The notes below the pieces were generated by a model, which was given only the letters and a program-made list of their open reading frames with translations, made no database searches and was not told the DNA's origin. Of a DNA stretch of 64,000 nt, positions 39,160-48,300 are shown piece by piece. Source of the DNA: Cellulomonas palmilytica (GTDB taxonomy: Bacteria > Actinomycetota > Actinomycetes > Actinomycetales > Cellulomonadaceae); contig NZ_CP062221.1 in the NCBI RefSeq assembly GCF_021590045.1, forward strand, positions 930,001 through 994,000, read 5' to 3'. The translations under genes were made by a program, and so were the position numbers. The stretch's first letter is position 1; each line of letters begins with the position of its first letter.

Positions 39160-40542
39160 ATGAACGGGATGCGCAAGCGTCGGTACACCACGATCGCGGC
39201 GACGGCCGCGGCACTCGCCCTGGTCCTGACGGCGTGCTCGGACGACGGAGGAGACGGCGACGGCGACAGCACCGCGGGGGCGGCCCCCACGGCGGACTGC
39301 GCCGACTTCGAGCAGTACGGCGACCTGAACGGCAAGACGGTGACGATCTACACCGGCATCGTCACGCCCGAGGACCAGCCCTACATCGACTCGTTCAAGC
39401 CGTTCGAGGAGTGCACGGGCGCGAAGGTCGACTACCAGGCGGACAAGCAGTTCGAGCAGCAGATCCTCGTGCGCGCGCAGGCGGGCAACCCGCCGGACAT
39501 CGCGATCGTCCCGCAGCCCGGTCTGCTCGCCCAGCTCGTCGCGACCGGCACGGTCGTCGAGGCGCCCGAGGAGGTCGCCGCGAACGTCGACGAGTTCTGG
39601 GGTGAGGACTGGAAGGCCCTCGGCACGGTCGACGGCACGTTCTACGCCGCACCCTCGGGCGCGAGCGTGAAGTCGCTCGTCTGGTACTCCCCGCAGGAGT
39701 TCGAGGCGAACGGCTGGGAGGTCCCCACCACGCTCGACGAGCTCAAGACGCTGTCCGACACCATCGCCGCCGACTCCGGGCACAAGCCGTGGTGCGCGGG
39801 CATCGCGTCCGACGCCGCGACCGGCTGGCCCGTGACCGACTGGATGGAGGACTTCGTCCTGCGCACCGGCGGCCCCGAGGTCTACGACCAGTGGGTCAAC
39901 CACGAGATCGCGTTCAACTCCGAGGTCCCGACGCAGGCGCTCGACGCCGTCGGCGAGTACCTCAAGAACCCCGACTTCGTGAACGGCGGCTTCGGCGACG
40001 TCTCGTCGATCGCCACCACGGCGTTCCAGGACGGCGGCCTGCCGATCCTCGAGGGGCAGTGCTCGCTGCACCGTATGGCGTCGTTCTACGCGGCGAACTT
40101 CCCGCAGGGCACGGACATCTCCGAGAACGGCCAGATCTTCGCGTTCTACCTGCCGGGCGAGACGGCCGAGGACAAGCCGGTCCTCGGTGCCGGTGAGTTC
40201 GTCACCGCGTTCGCCGACCGTCCCGAGGTCCAGGCGCTGCAGGCGTTCTGGAGCACCGACACCTGGGCGAACCTCAAGGCGCAGGCGAGCGTCGACCTGA
40301 CCAACGGTGGCTGGATCAGCGCGAACAAGGGTCTCGACCCGTCGATCCTCACCAACCCGATCGACCAGCTCTCGGCCGACATCCTCCTCGACGAGAACGC
40401 GGTGTTCCGCTTCGACGGCTCGGACATGATGCCCGCCGCCGTCGGGTCGAACGCGTTCTGGAAGGAGGCGACCAACTGGATCACCGGGCAGTCGACCAAG
40501 GACACGCTCGACAAGATCGAGGCGGCCTGGCCGGCCTCCTGA
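39160..40542 (+). CDS. Sugar ABC transporter substrate-binding lipoprotein
   Basis: This 460-residue lipoprotein has a basic start MRKRR, a hydrophobic core and a lipobox LTAC with the acylated Cys at residue 26, followed by an acidic Gly-rich linker. The mature part is a family 1 solute-binding protein of the alpha-glucoside AglE style (KTVTIYTGIVTPEDQPYIDSF at its N-terminus and GNPPDIAIVPQPG). It captures an oligosaccharide outside the cell. GGAGGT precedes the ATG. Both permeases follow. The usual shared MsiK-type ATPase is not in the window. Confidence 0.88.
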   Translation: MNGMRKRRYTTIAATAAALALVLTACSDDGGDGDGDSTAGAAPTADCADFEQYGDLNGKTVTIYTGIVTPEDQPYIDSFKPFEECTGAKVDYQADKQFEQQILVRAQAGNPPDIAIVPQPGLLAQLVATGTVVEAPEEVAANVDEFWGEDWKALGTVDGTFYAAPSGASVKSLVWYSPQEFEANGWEVPTTLDELKTLSDTIAADSGHKPWCAGIASDAATGWPVTDWMEDFVLRTGGPEVYDQWVNHEIAFNSEVPTQALDAVGEYLKNPDFVNGGFGDVSSIATTAFQDGGLPILEGQCSLHRMASFYAANFPQGTDISENGQIFAFYLPGETAEDKPVLGAGEFVTAFADRPEVQALQAFWSTDTWANLKAQASVDLTNGGWISANKGLDPSILTNPIDQLSADILLDENAVFRFDGSDMMPAAVGSNAFWKEATNWITGQSTKDTLDKIEAAWPAS

Positions 40543-40550
40543 CGTGACGT

Positions 40551-40585
40551 CGGTGCCCCGGGGGTGGACCGCTCCCGGGGCACCG
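40551..40585. terminator. Intercistronic hairpin after the binding-protein gene
   Basis: A perfect 12-bp stem CGGTGCCCCGGG (40551-40562) with its complement at 40574-40585 lies between the lipoprotein stop and the first permease. It probably lowers permease expression relative to the binding protein by partial termination or by protecting the upstream mRNA. Confidence 0.6.
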
Positions 40586-40631
40586 GCGCGCACGCGTGGA
40601 GTCCGCTCGTCCCTCGTCCCCGGGAGGTGCC

Positions 40632-41609
40632 ATGGAAGTCGCCGACAAGCTGGTGACGATGGTGGTCGCGCTGGTCGTGTTCGCCGCCGTCATCGGCCTC
40701 ATCCTGCTCGTCGTCCACCTGCTCGAGCGGCGCGGCGTGCGCCGCGTCGCCTGGTGGTTCATCGGGCCGACGATGCTGCTCATCACCGTCGGCCTCGTGT
40801 ACCCCGCCCTGCGGACCCTGTGGCGGTCGTTCTACGACGCCGCGGGGACCAGCTTCGTGGGGCTCGGGAACTACACCGACATCTTCACGTCGGGCGACCA
40901 GCTCGTCGTGCTGCGCAACACCGTGCTGTGGGTGCTCGTCACACCGTTCGTCGCGACCGCCGTCGGGCTCGTCTACGCGATCCTCGTCGACGGCGCACGC
41001 GGCGAGGCCGCCGCCAAGGCGCTGATCTTCCTGCCGATGGCGATCTCGTTCGTCGGTGCGTCGATCATCTGGCGGTTCATGTACGAGTACCGGTTCTACG
41101 ACCCGGACGTCGAGAACAACCCCAACCAGATCGGCCTGATCAACCAGGTCATCGTGTGGCTCGGGGGCTCGCCGCAGAACTTCCTGCTCAACAGCCCGTG
41201 GAACAACTTCTTCCTGATCGTCGTGATGATCTGGATCCAGGCCGGCTTCGCCATGACGATCCTGTCCGCCGCGATCAAGGCGATCCCCACCGAGATCGTC
41301 GAGGCCGCGCGGCTCGACGGGGTCTCCACGTTCGAGATGTTCCGCTTCGTGACCGTGCCGAGCATCCGCCCGACGCTGATCGTCGTCCTGACGACCATCG
41401 CCATCGGGTGTCTCAAGGTCTTCGACATCGTCCGGACCATGACGGCCGGGCAGTTCGGCACCAGCGTCGTCGCGAACGAGTTCTACACGCAGAGCTTCAG
41501 CGCCGGTAACCAGGGCCTGGGGGCGGCGCTCGCCGTGCTGCTGTTCGTGCTCGTCGTGCCGATCATCGTCTACAACGTGCGCCAGCTGCGGAAGGCGGAC
41601 CACCGATGA
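40632..41609 (+). CDS. Sugar ABC transporter permease (AglF/MalF type)
   Basis: This 325-residue permease has an extra N-terminal membrane helix (VTMVVALVVFAAVIGLILLVVHLL) not found in six-helix sugar permeases, then six core helices. The EAA loop that docks on the ATPase is IPTEIVEAARLDGVSTFEMFRFVTVPSIRPTL. The ATG at 40632 has CGGGAGGTGCC upstream. It pairs with the next permease (ATGA overlap). Confidence 0.9.
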   Translation: MEVADKLVTMVVALVVFAAVIGLILLVVHLLERRGVRRVAWWFIGPTMLLITVGLVYPALRTLWRSFYDAAGTSFVGLGNYTDIFTSGDQLVVLRNTVLWVLVTPFVATAVGLVYAILVDGARGEAAAKALIFLPMAISFVGASIIWRFMYEYRFYDPDVENNPNQIGLINQVIVWLGGSPQNFLLNSPWNNFFLIVVMIWIQAGFAMTILSAAIKAIPTEIVEAARLDGVSTFEMFRFVTVPSIRPTLIVVLTTIAIGCLKVFDIVRTMTAGQFGTSVVANEFYTQSFSAGNQGLGAALAVLLFVLVVPIIVYNVRQLRKADHR

Positions 41610-42529
41610 GCGCCGTGCAGATCGACACCGCGACCGTCGGCCCGCCGAAGGCCCCCGGGTCGGGGGAGTCCACCGCCGCGGCCGCGCGCCGCCGGCTGTC
41701 GCGCCCGTGGGCGTCGCTGTTCGCGGTCGTGCTGGCCGTGCTGTGGACCATCCCGACGTTCGGGCTCCTCGTCACGTCGTTCCGGCCCGCCGCGGACATC
41801 AACAAGTCGGGCTGGTGGACGTCGTTCTTCGACCCGAACTACACGCTCGAGAACTACGAGACGGTGCTGTCGGCGGACAGCGCGCAGTCCCTCGCCCCCT
41901 CGATCGTGAACTCGATCGTCATCACGATCCCCGCGGTCGTGCTGCCGATGTTCCTCGCGACGCTCGCGGCGTACGCGTTCGCGTGGATGAGCTTCCGCGG
42001 GCGCAACGTGCTGTTCATCGCGGTGTTCGCGCTCCAGGTGGTGCCCATCCAGGTCACCCTCATCCCGCTGCTCAGCCTGTACGTGGACATCGGCGTGTCC
42101 GGGACGTTCTGGGCCGTGTGGCTGTCGCACACGATGTTCGGGCTGCCGCTCGCGGTGTTCCTGCTGCACAACTTCATGCAGGAGATCCCGGGCGAGCTCA
42201 TCGAGGCCGCACGCGTCGACGGTGCGGGGCACGTGACGATCTTCTTCCGGCTGATGCTGCCGATGCTCAAGCCCGCGATCGCGGCGCTCGGCATCTACCA
42301 GTTCCTGTGGGTGTGGAACGACCTGCTGGTCGCCCTCACCTTCGCCGGGTCGTCGCGCGACCTCGCGCCCATGACGGTCGCGCTGCTCAACCTCACCGGG
42401 ACCCGCGGCTCGCAGTGGTTCCTCCTGTCGGCGGGCGCGTTCGTGTCGATCATCATCCCCGCGGTCGTGTTCCTGTCCCTCCAGCGGTACTTCGTGCGCG
42501 GCCTGCTGGCGGGCTCCGTGAAGGGGTGA
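41606..42529 (+). CDS. Sugar ABC transporter permease (AglG/MalG type)
   Basis: This 307-residue permease has six membrane helices after a short Ala/Arg-rich cytosolic N-terminus. The EAA loop is IPGELIEAARVDGAGHVTIFFRLMLPMLKPAI. The C-terminus FLSLQRYFVRGLLAGSVKG is nearly invariant in this class. The start lies within the stop of the upstream permease. Together they form the membrane channel for the oligosaccharide bound by the lipoprotein. Confidence 0.92.
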   Translation: MSAVQIDTATVGPPKAPGSGESTAAAARRRLSRPWASLFAVVLAVLWTIPTFGLLVTSFRPAADINKSGWWTSFFDPNYTLENYETVLSADSAQSLAPSIVNSIVITIPAVVLPMFLATLAAYAFAWMSFRGRNVLFIAVFALQVVPIQVTLIPLLSLYVDIGVSGTFWAVWLSHTMFGLPLAVFLLHNFMQEIPGELIEAARVDGAGHVTIFFRLMLPMLKPAIAALGIYQFLWVWNDLLVALTFAGSSRDLAPMTVALLNLTGTRGSQWFLLSAGAFVSIIIPAVVFLSLQRYFVRGLLAGSVKG

Positions 42530-42559
42530 CGGACGCGAGATCCCGGCGACGGGGCGGGC

Positions 42560-42565
42560 TAGCCT
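42560..42565 (+). promoter_or_regulatory. -10 element TAGCCT, leaderless start
   Basis: It ends 7 nt before the GTG at 42573, so the exporter gene is likely independent of the ABC operon. Confidence 0.5.
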
Positions 42566-42572
42566 TTCGGGC

Positions 42573-43436
42573 GTGCCCGCCCCGTTGCTGTTCGTGGTCT
42601 CGGCCATCGCGCAGTACGTGGGGGCGGCCGTCGCGGTCGACCTGTTCACGCGCCTCGCGCCCGCGACCGTCGCGTGGCTGCGCGTCGCCGTCGCCGCGCT
42701 CGTCCTGCTGGTCTGGACCCGCCCGTGGCGCACGCGCGCGCTGTGGACGTGGCGGTCGCTGCGCACCGCCGCGCTGTTCGGCGTCGTGCTCGCCGTCATG
42801 AACGTCGCGTTCTACGTCGCGATCGACACCCTGCCGCTCGGCACCGCCGTCGCGCTCGAGTTCGCCGGACCCGTCGCCGTGGCCGCCGTGACCGGGCGGG
42901 GATGGCGCGAGCGCGCCGCGATCGTCGTCGCCGCGACCGGCGTGGTCCTGCTCGCGGGCGTGAGCCTGCACGTGGGCGACGACGCGGCGCGCGGGCTCGT
43001 GGCTATCGGCGTCGCCGCCACCTGCTGGGCCCTGTACATCCTGCTCGGGCGGCGGGTCGCCGCCGCACCGACGGGCGGGCTCACGGGGCTCGGCGTTGCG
43101 ATGGCCGCCAGCGCGCTCGTCCTCGCGCCGCTGCTCGCACCGGGCGCCGGACCGGTGCTCACCGACGCGCGCCTCGCGCTGCTCGTGCTCGTCGTCGCCG
43201 TGCTCTCCTCCGTCGTCCCGTACGGGATCGAGCAGGTCGTGCTGCGGCGCGTGAGCGCGGCGACGTTCGCGGTGCTGCTCGCGCTGCTGCCCGCGACCGC
43301 CGCGGTCGTCGGCGCCGTGATGCTCGGGCAGGTGCCGCACGGGCTCGAGCTCGTCGGGCTCGTGCTCGTGTCCGGCGCGATCGCGCTCACCGCCCGCGAG
43401 GCCGACGCCGCCGAGGAGGCGCCCCCGCCTGCGTGA
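42573..43436 (+). CDS. EamA family (drug/metabolite) transporter
   Basis: This 287-residue protein has ten predicted membrane helices in two EamA repeats, of the RhtA-like branch of drug/metabolite transporters that export amino acids or metabolites. Repeat 1 carries FYVAIDTLPLGTAVALEFAGPVAVA and repeat 2 VLRRVSAATFAVLLALLPATAAVVG, the usual signature of the family. It converges on the bpa gene, 4 bp apart. The substrate is unknown. Confidence 0.85.
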   Translation: MPAPLLFVVSAIAQYVGAAVAVDLFTRLAPATVAWLRVAVAALVLLVWTRPWRTRALWTWRSLRTAALFGVVLAVMNVAFYVAIDTLPLGTAVALEFAGPVAVAAVTGRGWRERAAIVVAATGVVLLAGVSLHVGDDAARGLVAIGVAATCWALYILLGRRVAAAPTGGLTGLGVAMAASALVLAPLLAPGAGPVLTDARLALLVLVVAVLSSVVPYGIEQVVLRRVSAATFAVLLALLPATAAVVGAVMLGQVPHGLELVGLVLVSGAIALTAREADAAEEAPPPA

Positions 43437-43440
43437 CGTC

Positions 43441-44013
43441 CTACAGGTACTGCCCGGTGCCGTGCTCGTCCGTGCGCGGGTCACCGGCGCGCGCACCCGG
43501 CGCCGGCACCATCCCGGGCGGCAGCGCGCGGCGCATCTGCTGCAGCTGCGCCTGCGTCGCCATCTGCTGCGCGACGAGCGCCGTCTGGATCCCGTGGAAC
43601 AGGCCCTCGAGCCACCCGACGAGCTGCGCCTGCGCGATCCGCAGCTCCGCGTCCGACGGCGTCTCCTCCTGGGAGAACGGCAACGTGATGCGGTGCAGCT
43701 CCTCGATGAGCTCGGGGGACAGGCCCTCCTCGAGCTCGTGCAGCGAGCGCTCGTGCACCTCCGCGAGCCGCGCGCGGGCCGCGTCGTCCAGCGGGGCGCT
43801 GCGCACCTCGTCGAGCAGCTGCTTGACCATCGTGCCGATCCGCATGACCTTCGCGGGCTGCGCGACCATGCCGCGCACGTCCTCGTCCTCGTCCTGGACC
43901 GTGGCGTCGGCCTCGTCGGGACGGTCGGGCGCGGTCTCGTCCTCGGCGGACGAGGCCAGGGGGACGACGACCACGCGCGGGTCGCGGGCAGCGGGGCGGG
44001 GCTGGTCGGTCAT
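43441..44013 (-). CDS. bpa: Bacterial proteasome activator Bpa (PafE)
   Basis: This 190-residue ring-forming, ATP-independent activator opens the 20S proteasome gate for unfolded proteins. The helical core is recognisable (AKVMRIGTMVKQLLDEVRSAPLDD, LSPELIEELHRITLPF, AQLVGWLEGLFHGIQTALVAQQM), and the C-terminus is GQYL, the hydrophobic-Tyr-X type tail that inserts into proteasome pockets, as in Mycobacterium PafE. The N-terminal 45 residues are acidic and disordered. A GAGAAT element 6 nt upstream suggests a leaderless start. It implies a Pup/20S proteasome in this organism. Confidence 0.92.
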   Translation of the reverse strand: MTDQPRPAARDPRVVVVPLASSAEDETAPDRPDEADATVQDEDEDVRGMVAQPAKVMRIGTMVKQLLDEVRSAPLDDAARARLAEVHERSLHELEEGLSPELIEELHRITLPFSQEETPSDAELRIAQAQLVGWLEGLFHGIQTALVAQQMATQAQLQQMRRALPPGMVPAPGARAGDPRTDEHGTGQYL

Positions 44014-44019
44014 CGGAGC

Positions 44020-44025
44020 ATTCTC
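44020..44025 (-). promoter_or_regulatory. -10-like GAGAAT before bpa
   Basis: On the minus strand it lies 6 nt before the ATG at 44013. Confidence 0.35.
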
Positions 44026-44058
44026 ACCGAAGGACCCGTGACGGGCCAGGCACGTGGC

Positions 44059-45057
44059 TCACACCGACAGGACGAGCTTGCCGAACACCTCGCCGCTCGC
44101 GAGCAGCTCGTGCGCGCGCCCCGCCTCGTCGAGGCCGAGCGTCGCGTGCACCACGGGACGCAGGCGCCCGTCGACGACGAACGGCCACACGTGCTCGCGG
44201 ACCTCCGTCATGATCCGCGCCTTGTCGTGCGCGTCGCGCGAGCGCAGCGTCGTCGTGATGACGCGTCCCCGCCGCTCCATCAGCGCGCCCAGGTCGAGCG
44301 TCCCGCGCCGTCCCTTCTGCAGGCCGATCACGACGAGGCGGCCGTCGCGGGCCAGCACCCGCACGTTGTCCTCGAGCGCGGCCGCGCCGACGACGTCGAG
44401 CACGACGTCCACGCCCCGGCCGTCGGTCGCCGCGAGCACCTGGTCCGCCAGGTCGTCGGCCCGGTGGTCGAGCGCGACGTCCGCCCCGAGCTCCGCGACC
44501 CGCGCGACGCGCCCCGGCCCGCCCGCCGTCGCGAGCACGCGCAGCCCCAGGAGCCGGCCGAGCTGCACCGCGGTCGACCCGACGCCGCCGGACCCGCCGC
44601 GGACCAGCAGGGTCTCGCCCGCGCGGGCGCCCGCCTCCCGCAGGTTGGACCACACGGTGGCGAGAGCCTCGGGCAACGACGCTGCGGCCACGGACGACAC
44701 GTGCTCGGGCACCGGGAGGGCGAGCGTCGCGGGCACGACGACGCGCTCCGCGTAGCCCCCGCCCGCGAGCAGCACCGCGACGCGGTCGCCCACGGCGGGC
44801 ACGCGCTCGTCGGACCCCGCGGGCCCGCCCGACACGGCGCGCACGACCCCGGCGACCTCCAGGCCGGGCCACGGCGGAGCGCCCGGCGGCGGCGGGTACA
44901 CCCCCTGCCGCTGCAGCAGGTCCGCGCGGTTCACCCCCGCTGCCTCGACGTCCACGAGCAGCTGCAGGTCCTCGTCGGGACCGAACCCCGGCTCGGGGAC
45001 CTCGCGGACCTGCAGGACCTCGGGTCCACCGGGCCCGGTGATGACGACGGCGCGCAC
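44059..45057 (-). CDS. NAD(P)H:quinone oxidoreductase (zinc-independent MDR family)
   Basis: This 332-residue enzyme has an N-terminal GroES-like domain (AGVNRADLLQRQGVYPPPPG) and a Rossmann domain with the NADPH motif LLVRGGSGGVGSTAVQLGRLLG. It lacks the structural and catalytic zinc Cys clusters of alcohol dehydrogenases, as expected for quinone reductases (QOR/TP53I3-like). The ILLQKGRRG-equivalent VIGLQKGRRGTLDLGALM loop is typical. It detoxifies quinones in the cytosol. The GTG start sits 6 nt after a minus-strand TAGTGT. Confidence 0.88.
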   Translation of the reverse strand: MRAVVITGPGGPEVLQVREVPEPGFGPDEDLQLLVDVEAAGVNRADLLQRQGVYPPPPGAPPWPGLEVAGVVRAVSGGPAGSDERVPAVGDRVAVLLAGGGYAERVVVPATLALPVPEHVSSVAAASLPEALATVWSNLREAGARAGETLLVRGGSGGVGSTAVQLGRLLGLRVLATAGGPGRVARVAELGADVALDHRADDLADQVLAATDGRGVDVVLDVVGAAALEDNVRVLARDGRLVVIGLQKGRRGTLDLGALMERRGRVITTTLRSRDAHDKARIMTEVREHVWPFVVDGRLRPVVHATLGLDEAGRAHELLASGEVFGKLVLSV

Positions 45058-45063
45058 TCGTGC

Positions 45064-45069
45064 ACACTA
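45064..45069 (-). promoter_or_regulatory. -10 element TAGTGT, leaderless start
   Basis: On the minus strand it lies 6 nt before the GTG at 45057. Confidence 0.5.
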
Positions 45070-45080
45070 ACGGGGCCCCC

Positions 45081-45090
45081 CGACATGTCG
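45081..45090. promoter_or_regulatory. Palindrome CGACATGTCG between qor and conservon
   Basis: A perfect 10-bp palindrome lies in the 245-bp divergent gap. The gap also holds the conservon promoter, which I cannot place, and a GGAAGGGAACG ribosome site before 45303. Confidence 0.35.
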
Positions 45091-45302
45091 CCTTTGGCAC
45101 GTATCCGGTCGGCTCGATACCACATCGGGTCCTCCGTGCGGGGCACCTCGTCCGGGTTCGTCGTATCCCTCCGGGTGAGGTCCATGGCAAACTCTGCCGC
45201 GGGCTAATGGTCGATCGTCCAACGGCCGATACTCGGGCACGGGTCATCCGGCGTCGTGCCCACGCCGACGGGTCCCCCGCGTCGGGCTAGGAAGGGAACG
45301 AG

Positions 45303-48300
45303 ATGCTGCGACGACTTGGCATCAGAGCCAAGGTGCTGGCCGTACTGGCCGTCCCCATGCTCGTGCTCGTCCTGCTCGGCGTCTACATCACCGTGAGCGC
45401 GTTCGACGACCTCGAGGAGGCGCGCGCCACGCAGAGCGTCACCGACACCCTGCGCGCGTACCAGCCGCTGGGTCAGGCCATCGACAACGAGTACGTCGTG
45501 TCGATGACGTCCGGCGACCCCGAGGTGATCGCCGCCGCGCAGGCCGCGACGGACCAGGCGCTCGCCGAGGTGCGCCAGAAGACCAAGGACCTGCCGCTCG
45601 ACCGGTTCCCGGACGCGCTCGTCCAGCAGTTCCAGTCCGTCCAGGCGGACTACGAGACCACGCTGCCCGCCGCGCGCCTCGCGGTCGAGCGCGGTGGTGT
45701 GTCCTCCGTGGTCCGGGCGAACTTCCAGACCATCGAGAACGGCCAGCTCGAGCTCGTCGCCCAGCTCGGTGAGGTCTTCCCCAACCGAGACGTCGCCGCG
45801 TCGGTCACCGCGTACCGCCAGCTGTCGCAGACGTCGACGGACCTCGTCGCCGAGCTCATCCAGGGCTCCTCGCTCCTCGGCGGTGTCATCAGCCCCGCGC
45901 TCGGCGCCGTCTACCAGGAGAAGGTCGACGCGGTCGAGTCCGCCCGCACGCAGTCCGCGGTCGCGCTCAACCGCATGTCCGGCCTCGAGCTGAAGCTGCC
46001 CAGCGGCCAGCCCTCGTCCGCGTTCATCGCCCAGCGTGCGTTGCTGGCCTCGGGCGACCAGGACGCCGTCGCCCAGGTCGACCCCGCCGCGTACGTCGGC
46101 GAGATCGAGACGCAGACGACGCAGCTCGTCGAGCTCGCCGGCACGGCCATCGACCACGCGCGCTCGCTCGCCGACGCCGACGTGGACGCCGCACTGCAGC
46201 GGTTCTACCTGACGATCGCCGCGACCATCCTCGCGGCCGGCCTGTCCTTCCTGCTCGCCCTCGTCGTCTCCCGCTCGATCGTCAACCCGCTGCGGCGCCT
46301 CACCTCGGCCGCGTCCGACGTCCGTGAGCGTCTCCCGCGGATCGTCGAGCAGGTGGCGACCCCCGGTGAGCAGCCGGACGTCCAGCTCGACCCGATCCCC
46401 GTGAACTCGCGAGACGAGGTCGGCCGACTGGCCCAGGCGTTCAACTCGATGAACGCGACCACGGTGCGTGTCGCGCAGGAGCAGGCCGCGCTGCGTGGCT
46501 CCATCGCCGAGATGTTCGTCAACGTCGCCCGTCGCGACCAGGTCCTCCTCAACCGCCAGCTGTCGTTCATCGACTCGCTCGAGCGCACCGAGGAAGACCC
46601 GAACACGCTGGCGAACCTGTTCCGCCTCGACCACCTCGCGACCCGGATGCGTCGTAACGCGGAGTCGCTCCTCGTGCTCGCGGGCATCGACTCCGGTCGT
46701 CGTCTGCGCGACGCGATGCCGCTCTCCGACGTGATCCGTACCGCGTCCTCCGAGATCGAGCAGTACGACCGCGTCGAGCTCGACCTGCAGGTCGACCCGC
46801 ACATGCTCGGCTTCAACGCGCTGCCCGCCGCGCACATGCTCGCCGAGCTCCTCGAGAACGCGACGGTCTTCTCCGAGCCGGAGACCCCCGTCACCGTCAC
46901 CACCGGCGTGTCCGGCCAGTTCGTCGCGGTCCGCATCCGCGACCACGGCCTCGGCATGACCGACGAGGAGATCGAGGCCGCGAACGCCAAGATCCTCTCG
47001 TCCGCCGCCGGTGACGCCCTCGGCGCCCAGCGCCTCGGCCTCTTCGTGGTGGGCCGCATCGCCCAGAAGCTCGGTGCGGCGGTCCGCCTCTCGAAGGCCG
47101 ACGGCGGCACGGGTACCGACACCACCGTGCTGCTGCCCGCGTCGCTGTTCGCGACGACCGAGACCTCGTCGTACGGCGCGCCCGCCTCGGTCGAGGCGAC
47201 GATGGCGCAGGACGCCGCCGTGGCCCCCGAGGTCGCGCCCGTCGACCTCGCCGCGCTCACCGACGGCGAGACGTCGCTCGGCCTGCCGCGTCGTCGCCGC
47301 GGCGACGGCAGCGAGCCGACCGCGGACTCCGCGCCCATCCCCGTCCCGCAGCTCAGCCCCTCCGGGCTGCCCACGCGTGGCGGCGGCGAGCTGCCGGCCC
47401 GCCCGCGCAAGACGTTCGACGAGAACGCGATCGTCCTGCCCGAGACCGCCGTGCCGACCCTGTCGCCGGACCTGTCCGCCGCGGCCCCCGACTGGGCGCC
47501 CGCGGTCCAGCAGGCCACGTCCGGCTCGGGCCTGCCCAGCCGTGCCGCCCGCGCCTCCGCGACGCCGCCGCCCCCGGCGGCGCCCGCGCCGGCCGCCGAG
47601 CCGGCCGCGCCCAAGGAGGACACGCCCAGCATCCCGTCGCCCGCGGCTCGTGCCGGCCTGTTCTCCGGGTTCCGCACGCGCAACGCGATCGTCGAGGGTG
47701 GCGACGGCGGCGTGAGCGACCAGGTCCGCGCGCCGTGGATGTCGCTCGGTGCCCACGGCCTGCAGCCGCAGCAGCCCGCAGCCCCCGAGGTCCCCGCGCT
47801 CGCCGCGGACGACGACGAGCCGTGGACGCCCGAGTCCGCGCAGCCCGTCACCGAGGTGCCCGGCCTCGTCCCCGACGACGAGTCCGCGCCCGAGCCCGCC
47901 GCCGAGGCCGCACCGGCCCCCGTCGAGCAGCCCTGGGCACCGACGTTCGCGTCCGACGAGACCCAGGCGTTCGAGCCCGTGACCGCCGAGCCCGTCGAGG
48001 CGGAGCAGTACGCGCCGGCCGCGTCCGACGACCAGGCCTACCAGCCCGCCTCCTACGAGCCGACGCCGTTCGGGTCCTCGGTCGAGGCCCCGGCGGAGCC
48101 GAGCTCGTTCGAGCCGGCGTCGTCCGAGCCGGCCCAGCACGAGCCGGCCCAGTACGAGCCCGCCCAGTACGAGCCGGCCCAGTACGAGCCCGCGTCGTTC
48201 GCGGCCGACCAGGCCGAGGTCGACGAGCCCGAGGCCGCCGCGCCGCCGTCGTACGAGCCGGCGTCGTACGAGCCCGCGTCCTACGAGCCCTCGTTCGAGC

